From: Butyrivibrio sp. LB2008
Lineage (GTDB): Bacteria > Bacillota > Clostridia > Lachnospirales > Lachnospiraceae
NCBI RefSeq assembly: GCF_000621565.1
Contig: NZ_KK211307.1
Coordinates: 192,743 to 256,742, forward strand
DNA length: 64,000 nucleotides
Direction of reading: 5' to 3'
In this document: in pieces, positions 25,382 to 34,687 of the stretch
Layout: the number at the start of each line of letters is the position of its first letter
Numbering within the stretch: position 1 is the stretch's first letter
Translations under genes and position numbers: made by a program
Notes under the pieces: model-generated
What the model was told of the DNA's origin: nothing
Seen by the model: the letters and a program-made list of their open reading frames with translations, nothing else
Databases searched by the model: none

Positions 25382-26281
25382 ATGCTTTTTATTAAGGTTT
25401 TGTGCGTAGCAGCACCTATAATGGTCGTTCTTTATTTACTTATGATCATGCCGAGGGTAGTGCATAAACCTGAAAGATTACCTCATGTAGGTGTGCGATA
25501 TGCGCACCGCGGACTTCATGACAACACATCCGATGCACCTGAGAATACAATGGCGGCTTTTAAGAAAGCGGTGGATGCAGGATACGGAATAGAGTGTGAT
25601 GTCCAGCTTACCAAGGATGGGATTCCGGTTATTTTTCACGATTTTACACTTGCCAGAGTGGCGAGATATGCTGAGGGGGATATCCCTGCAGATGCAGTGA
25701 AGAATAGTGACGGGACATTCGGAGTTAAGGGTAAGGTAATTGACTATACATATGAAGAGCTTCAAAGGTTTCATATTCTTGATTCTGTTGAAAAAATCCC
25801 CAAATTCGAAGATTTTTTGGCGCTTGTAAACGGCAAAGTTCCTCTTATTGTGGAACTTAAGATTGAATTTAAAAACTGTTCGGTTTGTTCGAAAGCAGAT
25901 GCACTTCTTTCATCATATAAGGGAGTTTATTGCATTGAGTCCTTCAATCCGCTTGGAATCCTGTGGTATAGGATACACAGGCCGCAGATAATGCGAGGAC
26001 AGCTCTCTGATGAGTTTCATAAGGAGTCGCCTTCAGAATTTAACAGTTTTCTTTATTTTGCGCTTACAAATCTTATGCTGAATTTTTTGACCAGACCTGA
26101 TTTTATAGCATACAATCACAAGTATCCGGGTAACCTGTCTTTATGGCTATGCAGGCACCTGTACAAAAATGTTACCGCGGCCTGGACCCTTAAGAGCGAA
26201 GACGATCTTAAGAGAGCAGAGCGGAATTTTGATATTTATATATTTGACAGTTTTGTTCCGCAGAACGGACCAAAAGTGTGA
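25382..26281 (+). CDS. Glycerophosphodiester phosphodiesterase family protein
   Basis: A 299-residue protein. One N-terminal membrane segment (~3-22), then a GDPD barrel with YAHRGLHDN, APENTMAAF, GIECDVQLTKDG, VIFHDFTL and VELKIE; the His/Glu/Asp metal ligands are all present. It hydrolyses glycerophosphodiesters to glycerol 3-phosphate and an alcohol, probably at the membrane surface on lipid or teichoic-acid breakdown products. AGGAAG stands before the ATG. No lipid genes are adjacent, so the substrate stays open. Confidence 0.87.
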   Translation: MLFIKVLCVAAPIMVVLYLLMIMPRVVHKPERLPHVGVRYAHRGLHDNTSDAPENTMAAFKKAVDAGYGIECDVQLTKDGIPVIFHDFTLARVARYAEGDIPADAVKNSDGTFGVKGKVIDYTYEELQRFHILDSVEKIPKFEDFLALVNGKVPLIVELKIEFKNCSVCSKADALLSSYKGVYCIESFNPLGILWYRIHRPQIMRGQLSDEFHKESPSEFNSFLYFALTNLMLNFLTRPDFIAYNHKYPGNLSLWLCRHLYKNVTAAWTLKSEDDLKRAERNFDIYIFDSFVPQNGPKV

Positions 26282-26411
26282 TATTAGAGGTTTTTGGGAT
26301 AATTATCCGCATTTATATACACGGTAAGTGTTTTCAGCGGTAGTTATAAATAATAAGAAATACATGAAAGGTACCGGTTTTTTATTATCCGGTAAGAAAG
26401 GTAAGACAAAA

Positions 26412-29240
26412 ATGGCGAACAAGTGGGTTTATATGTTCAACGAAGGTAACATGACAATGCGTAACCTTCTCGGTGGTAAGGGTGCAAACCTTGCTGAGAT
26501 GACAAGTATTGGCCTTCCTGTACCTCAGGGATTCACAATCACAACAGAGGCATGTACACAGTACTATGAGGATGGTCGTAAGATTAACGACGAGATCATG
26601 GCTCAGGCTATGGACGGCGTTAAAAAGATGGAAGAGATCAATGGTAAGAAATTCGGAGACCTTCAGAATCCTCTTCTTGTTTCTGTTCGTTCAGGAGCTC
26701 GTGCTTCTATGCCCGGTATGATGGATACAATCCTCAACCTCGGTCTTAACGATGAAGTAGTTGCAGCAATGATCAAGGGAAATCCCGATCCTGCATTCGA
26801 GCGTTTCGTATATGATTCATATCGTCGTTTCATCCAGATGTTCTCTGACGTAGTTATGGAGGTTGGTAAGAAGTACTTCGAGCAGCTTATCGACCAGATG
26901 AAAGAGAAGAAGGGTGTTAAGTTCGACGTTGACCTTACAGCAGCTGACCTTAAGGAACTTGCAGAGCAGTTCAAGGCTGAGTACAAGAATCAGCTTGGCA
27001 AGGACTTCCCTTCAGATCCTGTAGAGCAGCTTAAGCTTGCTATCGAGGCTGTATTCCGTTCATGGGATAACCCTCGTGCTAACGTATATCGTCGTGATAA
27101 CGATATCCCTTACTCATGGGGAACAGCTGTTAACGTAATGCCTATGGTATTCGGTAACCTTAACAATGAGTCAGGTACAGGTGTTGCATTCACTCGTGAT
27201 CCTGCTACTGGTGAGAATAAGCTTATGGGTGAGTTCCTTATTAATGCACAGGGTGAGGACGTAGTTGCAGGTGTTCGTACACCTATGCCTATCGCTCAGA
27301 TGGAGAAGGAGTTCCCTGAGGCATACGCTGAGTTCATCAAAGTATGTGATACTCTTGAGAACCACTACCATGACATGCAGGATATGGAGTTCACTGTTGA
27401 GAACAAGAAGCTCTATATGCTCCAGTGCCGTAACGGTAAGAGAACAGCTCCTGCTGCTCTTAAGATTGCTTGCGACCTCGTTGATGAGGGACACAAGACT
27501 CCTGAAGAAGCAGTTGCTATGATCGATCCTCGTAATCTTGATACACTTCTTCACCCTCAGTTCGATACTGCTGCTCTTAAGGCTGCAACACCTATCGGAA
27601 AAGGTCTTGGTGCATCTCCCGGAGCTGCTTGCGGTAAGGTTGTATTCACAGCTGATGACGCAGTAGAATGGGCTGCAAGAGGCGAGAAGGTTGTTCTTGT
27701 TCGTCTTGAGACATCACCTGAAGATATTACAGGTATGAAGGCTGCTCAGGGTATCCTTACAGTTCGTGGTGGTATGACATCACACGCTGCCGTAGTTGCT
27801 CGTGGAATGGGTGAGTGCTGCGTATCAGGTTGCGGTGACATCAACATGGACGAAGAAAACAAGAAGTTCACACTTGGTGGAAAGACATTCACAGAGGGAG
27901 ACTTCATTTCAATCGATGGTACAACAGGTAACATCTATGAAGGACAGATCGCTACTGTAGACGCTCAGATCGCAGGCGAGTTTGGACGTATCATGGCTTG
28001 GGCTGATCAGTTCAGAAAGCTTAAGGTTCGTACAAACGCTGATACTCCTGCTGATGCTAAGAAGGCTAGAGAGCTCGGTGCTGAAGGTATCGGTCTTTGC
28101 CGTACAGAGCACATGTTCTTCGAGGAAGACAGAATTGCTGCATTCCGTGAGATGATCTGCTCAGATACAGTTGAAGAGAGAGAAGCTGCACTTGATAAGA
28201 TTCTTCCTTATCAGCAGAATGACTTCAAGGCTCTTTACGAGGCACTTGAAGGAAATCCTGTTACAATCAGATTCCTTGATCCCCCGCTTCACGAGTTCGT
28301 TCCTACAACAGAGGACGAGATCAAGAAGCTTGCAGATGCTAAGGGCAAGAGCGTAGAAGATATCAAGGCTATCATCAATTCTCTTCACGAGTTCAACCCT
28401 ATGATGGGACACAGAGGATGCCGTCTTGCAGTTACATATCCTGAAATTGCTAAGATGCAGACTAAGGCTGTTATCCGTGCTGCTCTTGAAGTTCAGAAGG
28501 CACACGCTGACTGGAACGTTAAGCCTGAGATCATGATTCCTCTTGTTTGCGAAGTAAAAGAGCTTAAGAACGTTAAGAAGGTAGTAGTAGAGACAGCTGA
28601 CGCTGAGATCGCTGCTGCAGGCGCTAAGCTTGAGTACGAAGTTGGTACAATGATCGAGATCCCCAGAGCTGCTCTTACAGCTGATGAGATCGCTAAGGAA
28701 GCTGACTTCTTCTGCTTCGGTACAAACGACCTTACACAGATGACATTCGGATTCTCTCGTGATGATGCTGGTAAGTTCCTTGATGCTTACTATGATGCAA
28801 AGATCTTCGAGAACGATCCTTTCGCTAAGCTTGACCAGACAGGTGTTGGTAAGCTTATGGAGATGTCACTTAAGCTTGGTAAGCCCGTTAATCCTAGTCT
28901 CCACGTTGGTATCTGTGGTGAGCACGGTGGTGATCCTTCATCAGTTGAGTTCTGCCACAAGATCGGTCTTGACTATGTATCATGCTCACCTTTCCGTGTA
29001 CCTGTTGCAAGACTTGCTGCTGCACAGGCTGCAATCGCTGAGAAGAGCGCATGCTGCGGTTCAAAGACTATCGTAGATGACGAGACAAAGGAAAAGCTTA
29101 AGGAAGCTGCTGAGAAAGCTACAGTTATCGCTAAGGAACTTGCTGAGACATCAGCTGAGGTTGCTAAGGCTGGACTTGCTGGACTTAAGGCTGGACTTGA
29201 GGAAGCTAAGAAAGTTTACAATAGCTCAAAGAAGAACTAA
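26412..29240 (+). CDS. ppdK: Pyruvate, phosphate dikinase with C-terminal helical extension
   Basis: A 942-residue protein. Domains in order are an ATP-grasp nucleotide-binding region (GGKGANLAEM near the N-terminus; SVRSGARASMPGMMDT), the phospho-histidine domain (GGMTSHAAVVARGMG) and the PEP/pyruvate barrel (LCRTEHMF, GTNDLTQMTFGFSRDD, GICGEHGG). It interconverts PEP, AMP and PPi with pyruvate, ATP and Pi. The normal end is at about residue 876 (ARLAAAQAAIA); the last ~66 residues form a Lys/Glu/Ala-rich helical tail not usual in the family. ATG 26412 is chosen over an upstream in-frame ATG at 26364. Codon use (CGT, GCT, CTT) is much more biased than in its neighbours, indicating very high expression. 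Confidence 0.95.
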   Translation: MANKWVYMFNEGNMTMRNLLGGKGANLAEMTSIGLPVPQGFTITTEACTQYYEDGRKINDEIMAQAMDGVKKMEEINGKKFGDLQNPLLVSVRSGARASMPGMMDTILNLGLNDEVVAAMIKGNPDPAFERFVYDSYRRFIQMFSDVVMEVGKKYFEQLIDQMKEKKGVKFDVDLTAADLKELAEQFKAEYKNQLGKDFPSDPVEQLKLAIEAVFRSWDNPRANVYRRDNDIPYSWGTAVNVMPMVFGNLNNESGTGVAFTRDPATGENKLMGEFLINAQGEDVVAGVRTPMPIAQMEKEFPEAYAEFIKVCDTLENHYHDMQDMEFTVENKKLYMLQCRNGKRTAPAALKIACDLVDEGHKTPEEAVAMIDPRNLDTLLHPQFDTAALKAATPIGKGLGASPGAACGKVVFTADDAVEWAARGEKVVLVRLETSPEDITGMKAAQGILTVRGGMTSHAAVVARGMGECCVSGCGDINMDEENKKFTLGGKTFTEGDFISIDGTTGNIYEGQIATVDAQIAGEFGRIMAWADQFRKLKVRTNADTPADAKKARELGAEGIGLCRTEHMFFEEDRIAAFREMICSDTVEEREAALDKILPYQQNDFKALYEALEGNPVTIRFLDPPLHEFVPTTEDEIKKLADAKGKSVEDIKAIINSLHEFNPMMGHRGCRLAVTYPEIAKMQTKAVIRAALEVQKAHADWNVKPEIMIPLVCEVKELKNVKKVVVETADAEIAAAGAKLEYEVGTMIEIPRAALTADEIAKEADFFCFGTNDLTQMTFGFSRDDAGKFLDAYYDAKIFENDPFAKLDQTGVGKLMEMSLKLGKPVNPSLHVGICGEHGGDPSSVEFCHKIGLDYVSCSPFRVPVARLAAAQAAIAEKSACCGSKTIVDDETKEKLKEAAEKATVIAKELAETSAEVAKAGLAGLKAGLEEAKKVYNSSKKN

Positions 29241-29256
29241 TAGCTTATACAATAGA

Positions 29257-29492
29257 GGCTGTCGCACCGGAGTGATCTGGTGTGGCAGCCTTTCTTTACA
29301 CCCGGCCACAAAGGGATATGTTCGGAGATGCGCTGTGTACGTCTGCGGCGTGATTTCCATAAATTCTAAAACAGATAAATGCCTCATTTCATGTTATTCA
29401 GAACAATCGGCATTTATCTGTTTTGGAATTTTGGAAATCATCGTCCTCGTCCGAATACAGCGCATCCCCGAACATATACCTTTGTGGCCGGG
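29257..29492 (+). ncRNA. Structured element copy B (terminator hairpin plus 192-nt long hairpin)
   Basis: It begins 16 bases after the ppdK stop with a terminator-type hairpin (GGCTGTCGCACC, 29257-29268, with GGTGTGGCAGCC, 29279-29290) and TTTCTTT. Ten bases later a long hairpin spans 29301-29492: an outer stem of about 36 bp with a few mismatches, an internal region, an inner stem (AACAGATAAATGCC with its complement) and a 25-nt loop (29384-29408). Blocks 29334-29365 and 29427-29465 match copy A at 28 of 32 and 33 of 39 positions by eye, while the outer and inner stems do not match in sequence. With the terminator it occupies most of the 29241-29593 gap between convergent genes. Confidence 0.7.
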
Positions 29493-29593
29493 CTGTCTAT
29501 GAAATGGCGGTAGACGCAAGAATACGAGCTTCGAGAAGCTCAGTGTTTTGCGAGAAGATGTGTTTGGGGAATAAATTTTTTTACTGTATTAAT

Positions 29594-30940
29594 TCAGATG
29601 GCTTTTTCTTTATTGCGGATTTCGTAGAAATATACAACAAAGAGTATTAGATCGGCGAGGATCCAGGCGCTGACTTCGCCGTAGAAGATGCCGGTGTAGC
29701 CTATGATTTTTGTCATGACTGTTGCGCATAGAACTCTCATTAATAGTTGTCCTGCGCTGGATATCATGGGGACAAGGGTGTTTCCGATGCCTTGTAATGC
29801 GGCTCTTACGATGTAGAGGGTGTAGAGAAGGGGGTAGAAGAGGCCGATTATAAGGAGGTATTGGCGGCCGTATGAAAAGGCCATGGGGGAGGTCTTTTCT
29901 GCTTCGACGAATAATTTCATGGAACTTTCGCCGAAGAATATCATGATGAAGGAGCAGATTAGTGCTGTCACTATACCGAGTAAGAGCGCGGATTTTACGC
30001 CTGAATGGATGCGGTCGATCTTTTTGGCTCCGTAGTTTTGGGAGACGTATGCAACTATAGCCATTCCGTATGATGAAGCGGCTATTTCGAGAAGGGTGTA
30101 TGTTTTTCCGCCAATTATATAACCTGATAGGAAATCTATTCCGAACATGTTTACGTTTCGGATTACTATAAGACCTCCTATTGCGGTGATGATGCTTTGA
30201 ATGGCCATTGGAAGGCCGGTGCTTATAAGTTTGTGGAATATATGCTTTTCTTTGTAAGAGTTTTTGCCAATTTTTTCTTTTATAGATTTAATCTTGAGAA
30301 CATGATAGCCGCATATGATCATGACAAGGCATTCTGAAAGGATTGTTCCCAGTGCGGCTCCGGCAACGCCTAAGTGCATTATGCATATGAAAAGAAGGTC
30401 GAGAACGATGTTACAGAGTGATGATATTGTCATTGCCAATAAAGGAATATGGCTGTTTCCGCGGCTTCTAAGAGTTGCGGCGAAGAACTGATAAAAGATA
30501 AGAAAAGGAATTCCTGCGAATATGACGGCGGCATATGTATATGCGTAGTCAAATGCCTCGGGCAGTGTGCCTATCAAATTCAGAAAAGGTCTTAAACATA
30601 TGAGAAGTATCGGGATGAGTAAAATGGAAATAATGATGCATATGGTTTGAGCCTTTTTGTAGTAATAATAAAAAGCCTGTTCATTCTTTTCGCCGTACTT
30701 ATTGCCCAAAAGCACTGAGAATCCCTGAATCAGTCCGATCAATGAAGCGGTTACGAGAAAGATGAGCCAATCGGTGCCTCCGATTGAGGTTATTCCAAGA
30801 GCACCTATTTTCTTGCCTATGATAATGCTGTCAACGACAGTATATAGCTGCTGGAATATATTTCCCAATATCATGGATGAAGAAAAAGAAAGAATGAGTT
30901 TGAAGGGATTGCCTGTTGTCATGTCCTGATCTTTTGCCAT
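29594..30940 (-). CDS. MATE-family efflux transporter
   Basis: A 448-residue membrane protein with about twelve hydrophobic segments. It is internally duplicated; each half begins with a motif such as FQQLYTVVDSIIIGKKIGALG and AIVAYVSQNYGAKK, typical of NorM/DinF-like MATE proteins. It exports cationic drugs or metabolites in exchange for Na+ or H+. The start at 30940 follows CAGGGAGAA; a longer frame to 30994 has no clear site. It is convergent with ppdK and lies downstream of a terminator from the lipoprotein gene, so it is probably transcribed separately. Confidence 0.9.
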   Translation of the reverse strand: MAKDQDMTTGNPFKLILSFSSSMILGNIFQQLYTVVDSIIIGKKIGALGITSIGGTDWLIFLVTASLIGLIQGFSVLLGNKYGEKNEQAFYYYYKKAQTICIIISILLIPILLICLRPFLNLIGTLPEAFDYAYTYAAVIFAGIPFLIFYQFFAATLRSRGNSHIPLLAMTISSLCNIVLDLLFICIMHLGVAGAALGTILSECLVMIICGYHVLKIKSIKEKIGKNSYKEKHIFHKLISTGLPMAIQSIITAIGGLIVIRNVNMFGIDFLSGYIIGGKTYTLLEIAASSYGMAIVAYVSQNYGAKKIDRIHSGVKSALLLGIVTALICSFIMIFFGESSMKLFVEAEKTSPMAFSYGRQYLLIIGLFYPLLYTLYIVRAALQGIGNTLVPMISSAGQLLMRVLCATVMTKIIGYTGIFYGEVSAWILADLILFVVYFYEIRNKEKAI

Positions 30941-30997
30941 TGTGTCTGATTTTCTCCCTGTTTTATTTTGAGTAGATTTGAAATAGATTATCAAATA

Positions 30998-31037
30998 AAA
31001 AGTAGGAGACGAGTATCTGTATATCGCTTCCTACTTT
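30998..31037 (-). terminator. Terminator of the minus-strand lipoprotein gene
   Basis: Read on the minus strand, AAAGTAGGA pairs with TCCTACTTTTT, followed by AT-rich sequence. It ends the unit at 31081-31821 before the MATE gene. Confidence 0.75.
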
Positions 31038-31080
31038 CTGATTTGCTTATTTATAATATACCACAATTTGCGTTAGCCGA

Positions 31081-31821
31081 TCATTCTAATGTTGTTGCAT
31101 TTAACAGCTCGGCATCATATTCATCGTCAAGGCCTGATGCATCGTAAAGTGAAATGTAGTTATCTTTGACAAGGCATAATATTCTTCTGTTTAACTTGGC
31201 GCCGTTGAATGTTCCTGAAATCTTAAGTGAAGGATGTTCTTCGCCTAAGAAAGTGACTTTTTCAACTTCTGCAGTTATACCGGTTAAACCTTGTCCTTCA
31301 AAATCTTTTACAACTGTTTCTTTTTCGGCTTCGAGAATGGCTTCTTCAGTATTTGCAGAGCCGATTTTTTTGAGCGTTACGGTAACGTTTCTACCTTTGG
31401 TATTGTCGATTGCATATGCAGCTGTTATGGACGCGCCGTCATCAAGAGCTTTTTTTGCGGCTTTATTGTTTTTAAAAATATCTATGTCACCGATTGAGGT
31501 GTTTAGAGACTTGATTTCTTCTTCGGTTGCGAAACGGTATCCGTCGCTAAGAGTGAACTTGATGTTATAAACCTTGTTCTCATAAGTGTTTCCGCTTATT
31601 GAACCGGCAACAGGATCGCTCGTATCCGGAGTTTCGTCTTCTTCAGATGCTCCTTCTGAAGCTTCGCTGCTTGATCCTTCAGAAGCTCCATCATCGGGAA
31701 TTGATTCAAATATGTTTGAGTCTCCCGGATTGCCTTCAGAATTATTTTTACCTGCCGAACAAGCGGTAGAACTTGCTGTTAGCGCAAGGGCCAACATTAT
31801 TATTATAAATTTCTTTTTCAT
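31081..31821 (-). CDS. Hypothetical lipoprotein
   Basis: A 246-residue exported protein. The signal peptide (MKKKFIIIMLALALT) ends near SSTACSAG, where the cysteine is a plausible lipid site. An acidic Ser/Glu/Asp/Gly linker (~28-75) leads to a folded domain of ~165 residues of alternating strands and helices (NTYENKVYNIKFTLSDGYRF). I do not recognise a named family; it resembles small secreted lipoproteins common in Clostridia. The start at 31821 is supported by GGGAGAAAG; an upstream TTG at 31836 is less likely. It is divergent from the FapA-like gene. Confidence 0.65.
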   Translation of the reverse strand: MKKKFIIIMLALALTASSTACSAGKNNSEGNPGDSNIFESIPDDGASEGSSSEASEGASEEDETPDTSDPVAGSISGNTYENKVYNIKFTLSDGYRFATEEEIKSLNTSIGDIDIFKNNKAAKKALDDGASITAAYAIDNTKGRNVTVTLKKIGSANTEEAILEAEKETVVKDFEGQGLTGITAEVEKVTFLGEEHPSLKISGTFNGAKLNRRILCLVKDNYISLYDASGLDDEYDAELLNATTLE

Positions 31822-31919
31822 AAAACTTTCTCCCAAAAAATCTATTTTTCAAACAAAAGCAAGTTAATTTTAGCATATGAATTCATGAAATGCTACTATA
31901 AAATTAACAAAAACATCTC

Positions 31920-31948
31920 TTGAGGGGTAAATGTAATAATGATAAAAT
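31920..31948 (+). promoter_or_regulatory. Promoter of the FapA-like gene
   Basis: TTGAGG (31920-31925), a 17-base spacer and TAAAAT (31943-31948), 73 bases before the start codon. Confidence 0.5.
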
Positions 31949-32021
31949 TATAATAAGATATAGAGAAACAGTTGCTTGTAAATAATCTAAAATATCGGAC
32001 CGATTGGGAGAAGTGACATCT

Positions 32022-34547
32022 ATGGATGCTCAGGAACTTGGATTAGGACTTGATCTTGAAAATGAAACGATGTCTTACTCCGGTCTCTCTTCACTTAACA
32101 AGAACGCACTGGAGAGAGAACTAGAGATGTGCAAGAAACTGGGAGCTGATGCTGAAAAGCTGAGGGCTCTTAATTTTAATGCGCTTCAGCTTTCGGAGAT
32201 ACGAAAAGGTATCATTGACAAAGTTGATGTTGCAAAATATATGGATCCCAGAAAATCATGGACTGAGATGGAAGAGCTTAGACTTGAAATGACTCAGAAC
32301 ATTGATATGAGTTCTTACAGAAAACAGGGATTTGATGTCCAGCAGCTTGCTCAGATACGAAAGGGTATCGCTGCCGGAATTGATGTGTCCGTTTATGCCA
32401 AGAAGGAATACTTCGCCGATCAGATGAGAGAATTGCGAATAGGTCTGAGCAGAGGAGAAGGTGTTCCAATCATATTCTTTCAGGACCCTGCGTTCGACAG
32501 CCTTCAGATGCGTGAGATCAGAAAAGGGCTGGAAGAGGGTATCGATATTTCCAATTATGCTTCCGTTGATATTCCTTATATGAAGATGAGAGCGATAAGA
32601 AAAAGTGCAGAGGATGGACTTTTCTTTAGTGATGCTCATATAAGGAATTTTAATGCAAGTATTCTTGAACAAATGCATGCGGCATATAATGACAAGGTCG
32701 ATATTATTCCATATATAAAAGAAAAGTATGATGCAGAGCAGATAGAACAGATAAGACTCTGCCTTAAGGAAAAAATCAATATTGATAAATACATCAATCC
32801 TGAAATGAGAAGTGATGCGATAAAGGAAATAAGAATTGGTCTTGAAAATGGTGTTGAAGTAGGAAGGTATGCAGATGCGTCTTATGGGTGGCAACAGATG
32901 TATGAGATGCGCATAGGACTGGAACATCAGATTGATATAACACCTTATTGCAATCCGCTTTATCAGGCAGATCAGATGAAAGAGCTAAGGCTTGGTATAG
33001 AAGAGGGACTTGATATCAGTGCGTACTCCTCAATGATGTATACCGCCCGCGACATGCGTCGTATAAGAGAACGCATAATGGGTGAAGGTTACGGCTTTGT
33101 CGATCGCGATAAACATGACAATGAAGCTTTAGACAGAACTGAGGGTGTCCCTAATGAGACAGTGCTTCTTAATTATATGCTTGAGAACAGAGATGAGTTT
33201 CTATCTTTTACTTCCGATGAGATGATCTGCTGGATTCAGCTTCCTACAAGAAATGACGGAGCGGCATATACAGAGGATCTTATAATGAGCTTTTTGGTCC
33301 AGTGCAGGATAATGGCCGGGATTGACAAAGAAGCTATCGGAAAGATGCTGAGCAAGCTCAACCCGAACGAAAAATATGTCATTGCTGCAGGCAAAGCTCC
33401 GGTTGACGGGGTTGACGGTTATTATGAGTTTTTGATAGATCTCGAGCAGGAACAAGAGCCGACAATCCTAAGCGATGGAACGGCCGATCTTTCTAATATA
33501 GAGGCGATCAAACAGGTTAAAGCCGGCGATAAGATTGCAATTTATCACAAGGCAAAAAAAGGAGAAGACGGTTATAACGTATACGGAGAAGCACTAAGAG
33601 CCAAAAACGGAAAAGAGATTCCTATCCTTAAGGGTGATGGATTCATGATACTAAATGACAGAGTTACTTATGTTGCTAAATATTCGGGTGCCATAAGTAT
33701 GGTGGATGGTGTGATCAATATCGAGAAGATAATGATCGTTCCTGAGGTTAAGATAACGGACAAGAAGATTGTCTATGACGGAGTTGTTTATGTGACCGGC
33801 GATGTGCATTCCGGTAGTGGTATAGATGCATCGGGGGATGTTATCATAGGCGGACATATGGAAAGCTCTGAAATAGTTAGCGGAAGAAATGTTATCATTA
33901 AAGGGGGTGCGACATGTCCTATAAGAGGCTCGATAAAAGCTAAAGGAGATGTCTCAGCGAAATTCTTTGAGGGTGTGATAATACATGGAAAGAACATTTC
34001 CGCTAACTATTTCATAAATTGTAATGTTGTTGCCACAGGGTTGATAAAGACATACGGAAGAGTAGGTACTATATACGGCGGAAGCTGTCAGAGTCTTTTT
34101 GGCATAGAGACCGCATCTGTCGGAAATAAAGCAGGTGCCAAGACGATTGTCACACTTGGAGTCAACAATACCATTCTTACAGAGCTTAGTAATATAAATA
34201 AATCTATAAGCAGAGAGGAAGAAGAATTAAACAGTCTGAAGGTTCAGAGAGACAGGCTGGCTGAAGATGCTTCAACCGACAGACAGATAATGCAGTGGAA
34301 GATAAAAGTCAATGCGGCTATCGGAATGAAAGAGGGCAAGATAAAAGACCTTATTGAGAAAAAAAATAAGGTGCAGGCCGAGATTGACAAGGGAAGTGAA
34401 GCAAGAGCAACGATAACGGAAGTTGCCTATTCGGGAACTGTTTTTGTTATAGACGGAATGGCGCTAAAAATCGAACAAGATCGCAAAACATATGACAAAC
34501 TGACCATTAAGGCAAGTGCTGACAGAGAGAGTATTGAAGTTATATAG
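32022..34547 (+). CDS. FapA/DUF342 polymerase-like protein with twelve 26-residue N-terminal repeats
   Basis: An 841-residue protein. Residues ~50-355 are twelve copies of a 26-residue unit (consensus QM.EIR.GLE.GIDIS.YA...Y.A); the IR/LR positions step by 26 residues ten times and 28 once. A DUF342/FapA region follows (~390-750) with a beta-helix-like stretch (GDVHSGSGIDASGDVIIGG, ISANYFINCNVVATG). A coiled coil (~715-790) and a short end domain close it. FapA proteins act at the membrane or pole in other bacteria, but their biochemistry is poorly known. The start is ATG 32022 with GGGAGAAG; TTG 32004 would add six residues. It is a single-gene unit with its own promoter and terminator. Confidence 0.8.
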   Translation: MDAQELGLGLDLENETMSYSGLSSLNKNALERELEMCKKLGADAEKLRALNFNALQLSEIRKGIIDKVDVAKYMDPRKSWTEMEELRLEMTQNIDMSSYRKQGFDVQQLAQIRKGIAAGIDVSVYAKKEYFADQMRELRIGLSRGEGVPIIFFQDPAFDSLQMREIRKGLEEGIDISNYASVDIPYMKMRAIRKSAEDGLFFSDAHIRNFNASILEQMHAAYNDKVDIIPYIKEKYDAEQIEQIRLCLKEKINIDKYINPEMRSDAIKEIRIGLENGVEVGRYADASYGWQQMYEMRIGLEHQIDITPYCNPLYQADQMKELRLGIEEGLDISAYSSMMYTARDMRRIRERIMGEGYGFVDRDKHDNEALDRTEGVPNETVLLNYMLENRDEFLSFTSDEMICWIQLPTRNDGAAYTEDLIMSFLVQCRIMAGIDKEAIGKMLSKLNPNEKYVIAAGKAPVDGVDGYYEFLIDLEQEQEPTILSDGTADLSNIEAIKQVKAGDKIAIYHKAKKGEDGYNVYGEALRAKNGKEIPILKGDGFMILNDRVTYVAKYSGAISMVDGVINIEKIMIVPEVKITDKKIVYDGVVYVTGDVHSGSGIDASGDVIIGGHMESSEIVSGRNVIIKGGATCPIRGSIKAKGDVSAKFFEGVIIHGKNISANYFINCNVVATGLIKTYGRVGTIYGGSCQSLFGIETASVGNKAGAKTIVTLGVNNTILTELSNINKSISREEEELNSLKVQRDRLAEDASTDRQIMQWKIKVNAAIGMKEGKIKDLIEKKNKVQAEIDKGSEARATITEVAYSGTVFVIDGMALKIEQDRKTYDKLTIKASADRESIEVI

Positions 34548-34568
34548 AAAGTAATAATGAATTATAAA

Positions 34569-34625
34569 AAGAGCTTTTATTATGCTTAAGACACCAAGTT
34601 AAGCAAAGTCAGAGCTCTTTTTTTG
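34569..34625 (+). terminator. Two-tier terminator between the FapA-like gene and the ATP synthase operon
   Basis: The outer stem AAGAGCT (34569-34575) pairs with AGCTCTT (34613-34619); an inner stem GCTTAA/TTAAGC (34584-34604) sits inside; a run of T follows. Confidence 0.85.
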
Positions 34626-34627
34626 CA

Positions 34628-34656
34628 TTGCATTATCAAAGCGGATTTTCTATAAT
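34628..34656 (+). promoter_or_regulatory. Promoter of the ATP synthase operon
   Basis: TTGCAT (34628-34633), a 17-base spacer and a perfect TATAAT (34651-34656), giving a leader of about 25 bases. Confidence 0.8.
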
Positions 34657-34687
34657 TATATGTATATTTTCGGGGAAGGTATACGAC

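Noticed and set aside
26364-26411. Earlier start codon for PPDK adding an N-terminal extension
   Set aside because: The added residues have no homology, the codon bias begins only at ATG 26412, and the family starts with a short MxxKWVY-like segment there.
29423-29650. Small gene between ppdK and the MATE gene
   Set aside because: The open frame lies inside the long hairpin of element B and has no ribosome binding site; its sequence is explained by pairing.
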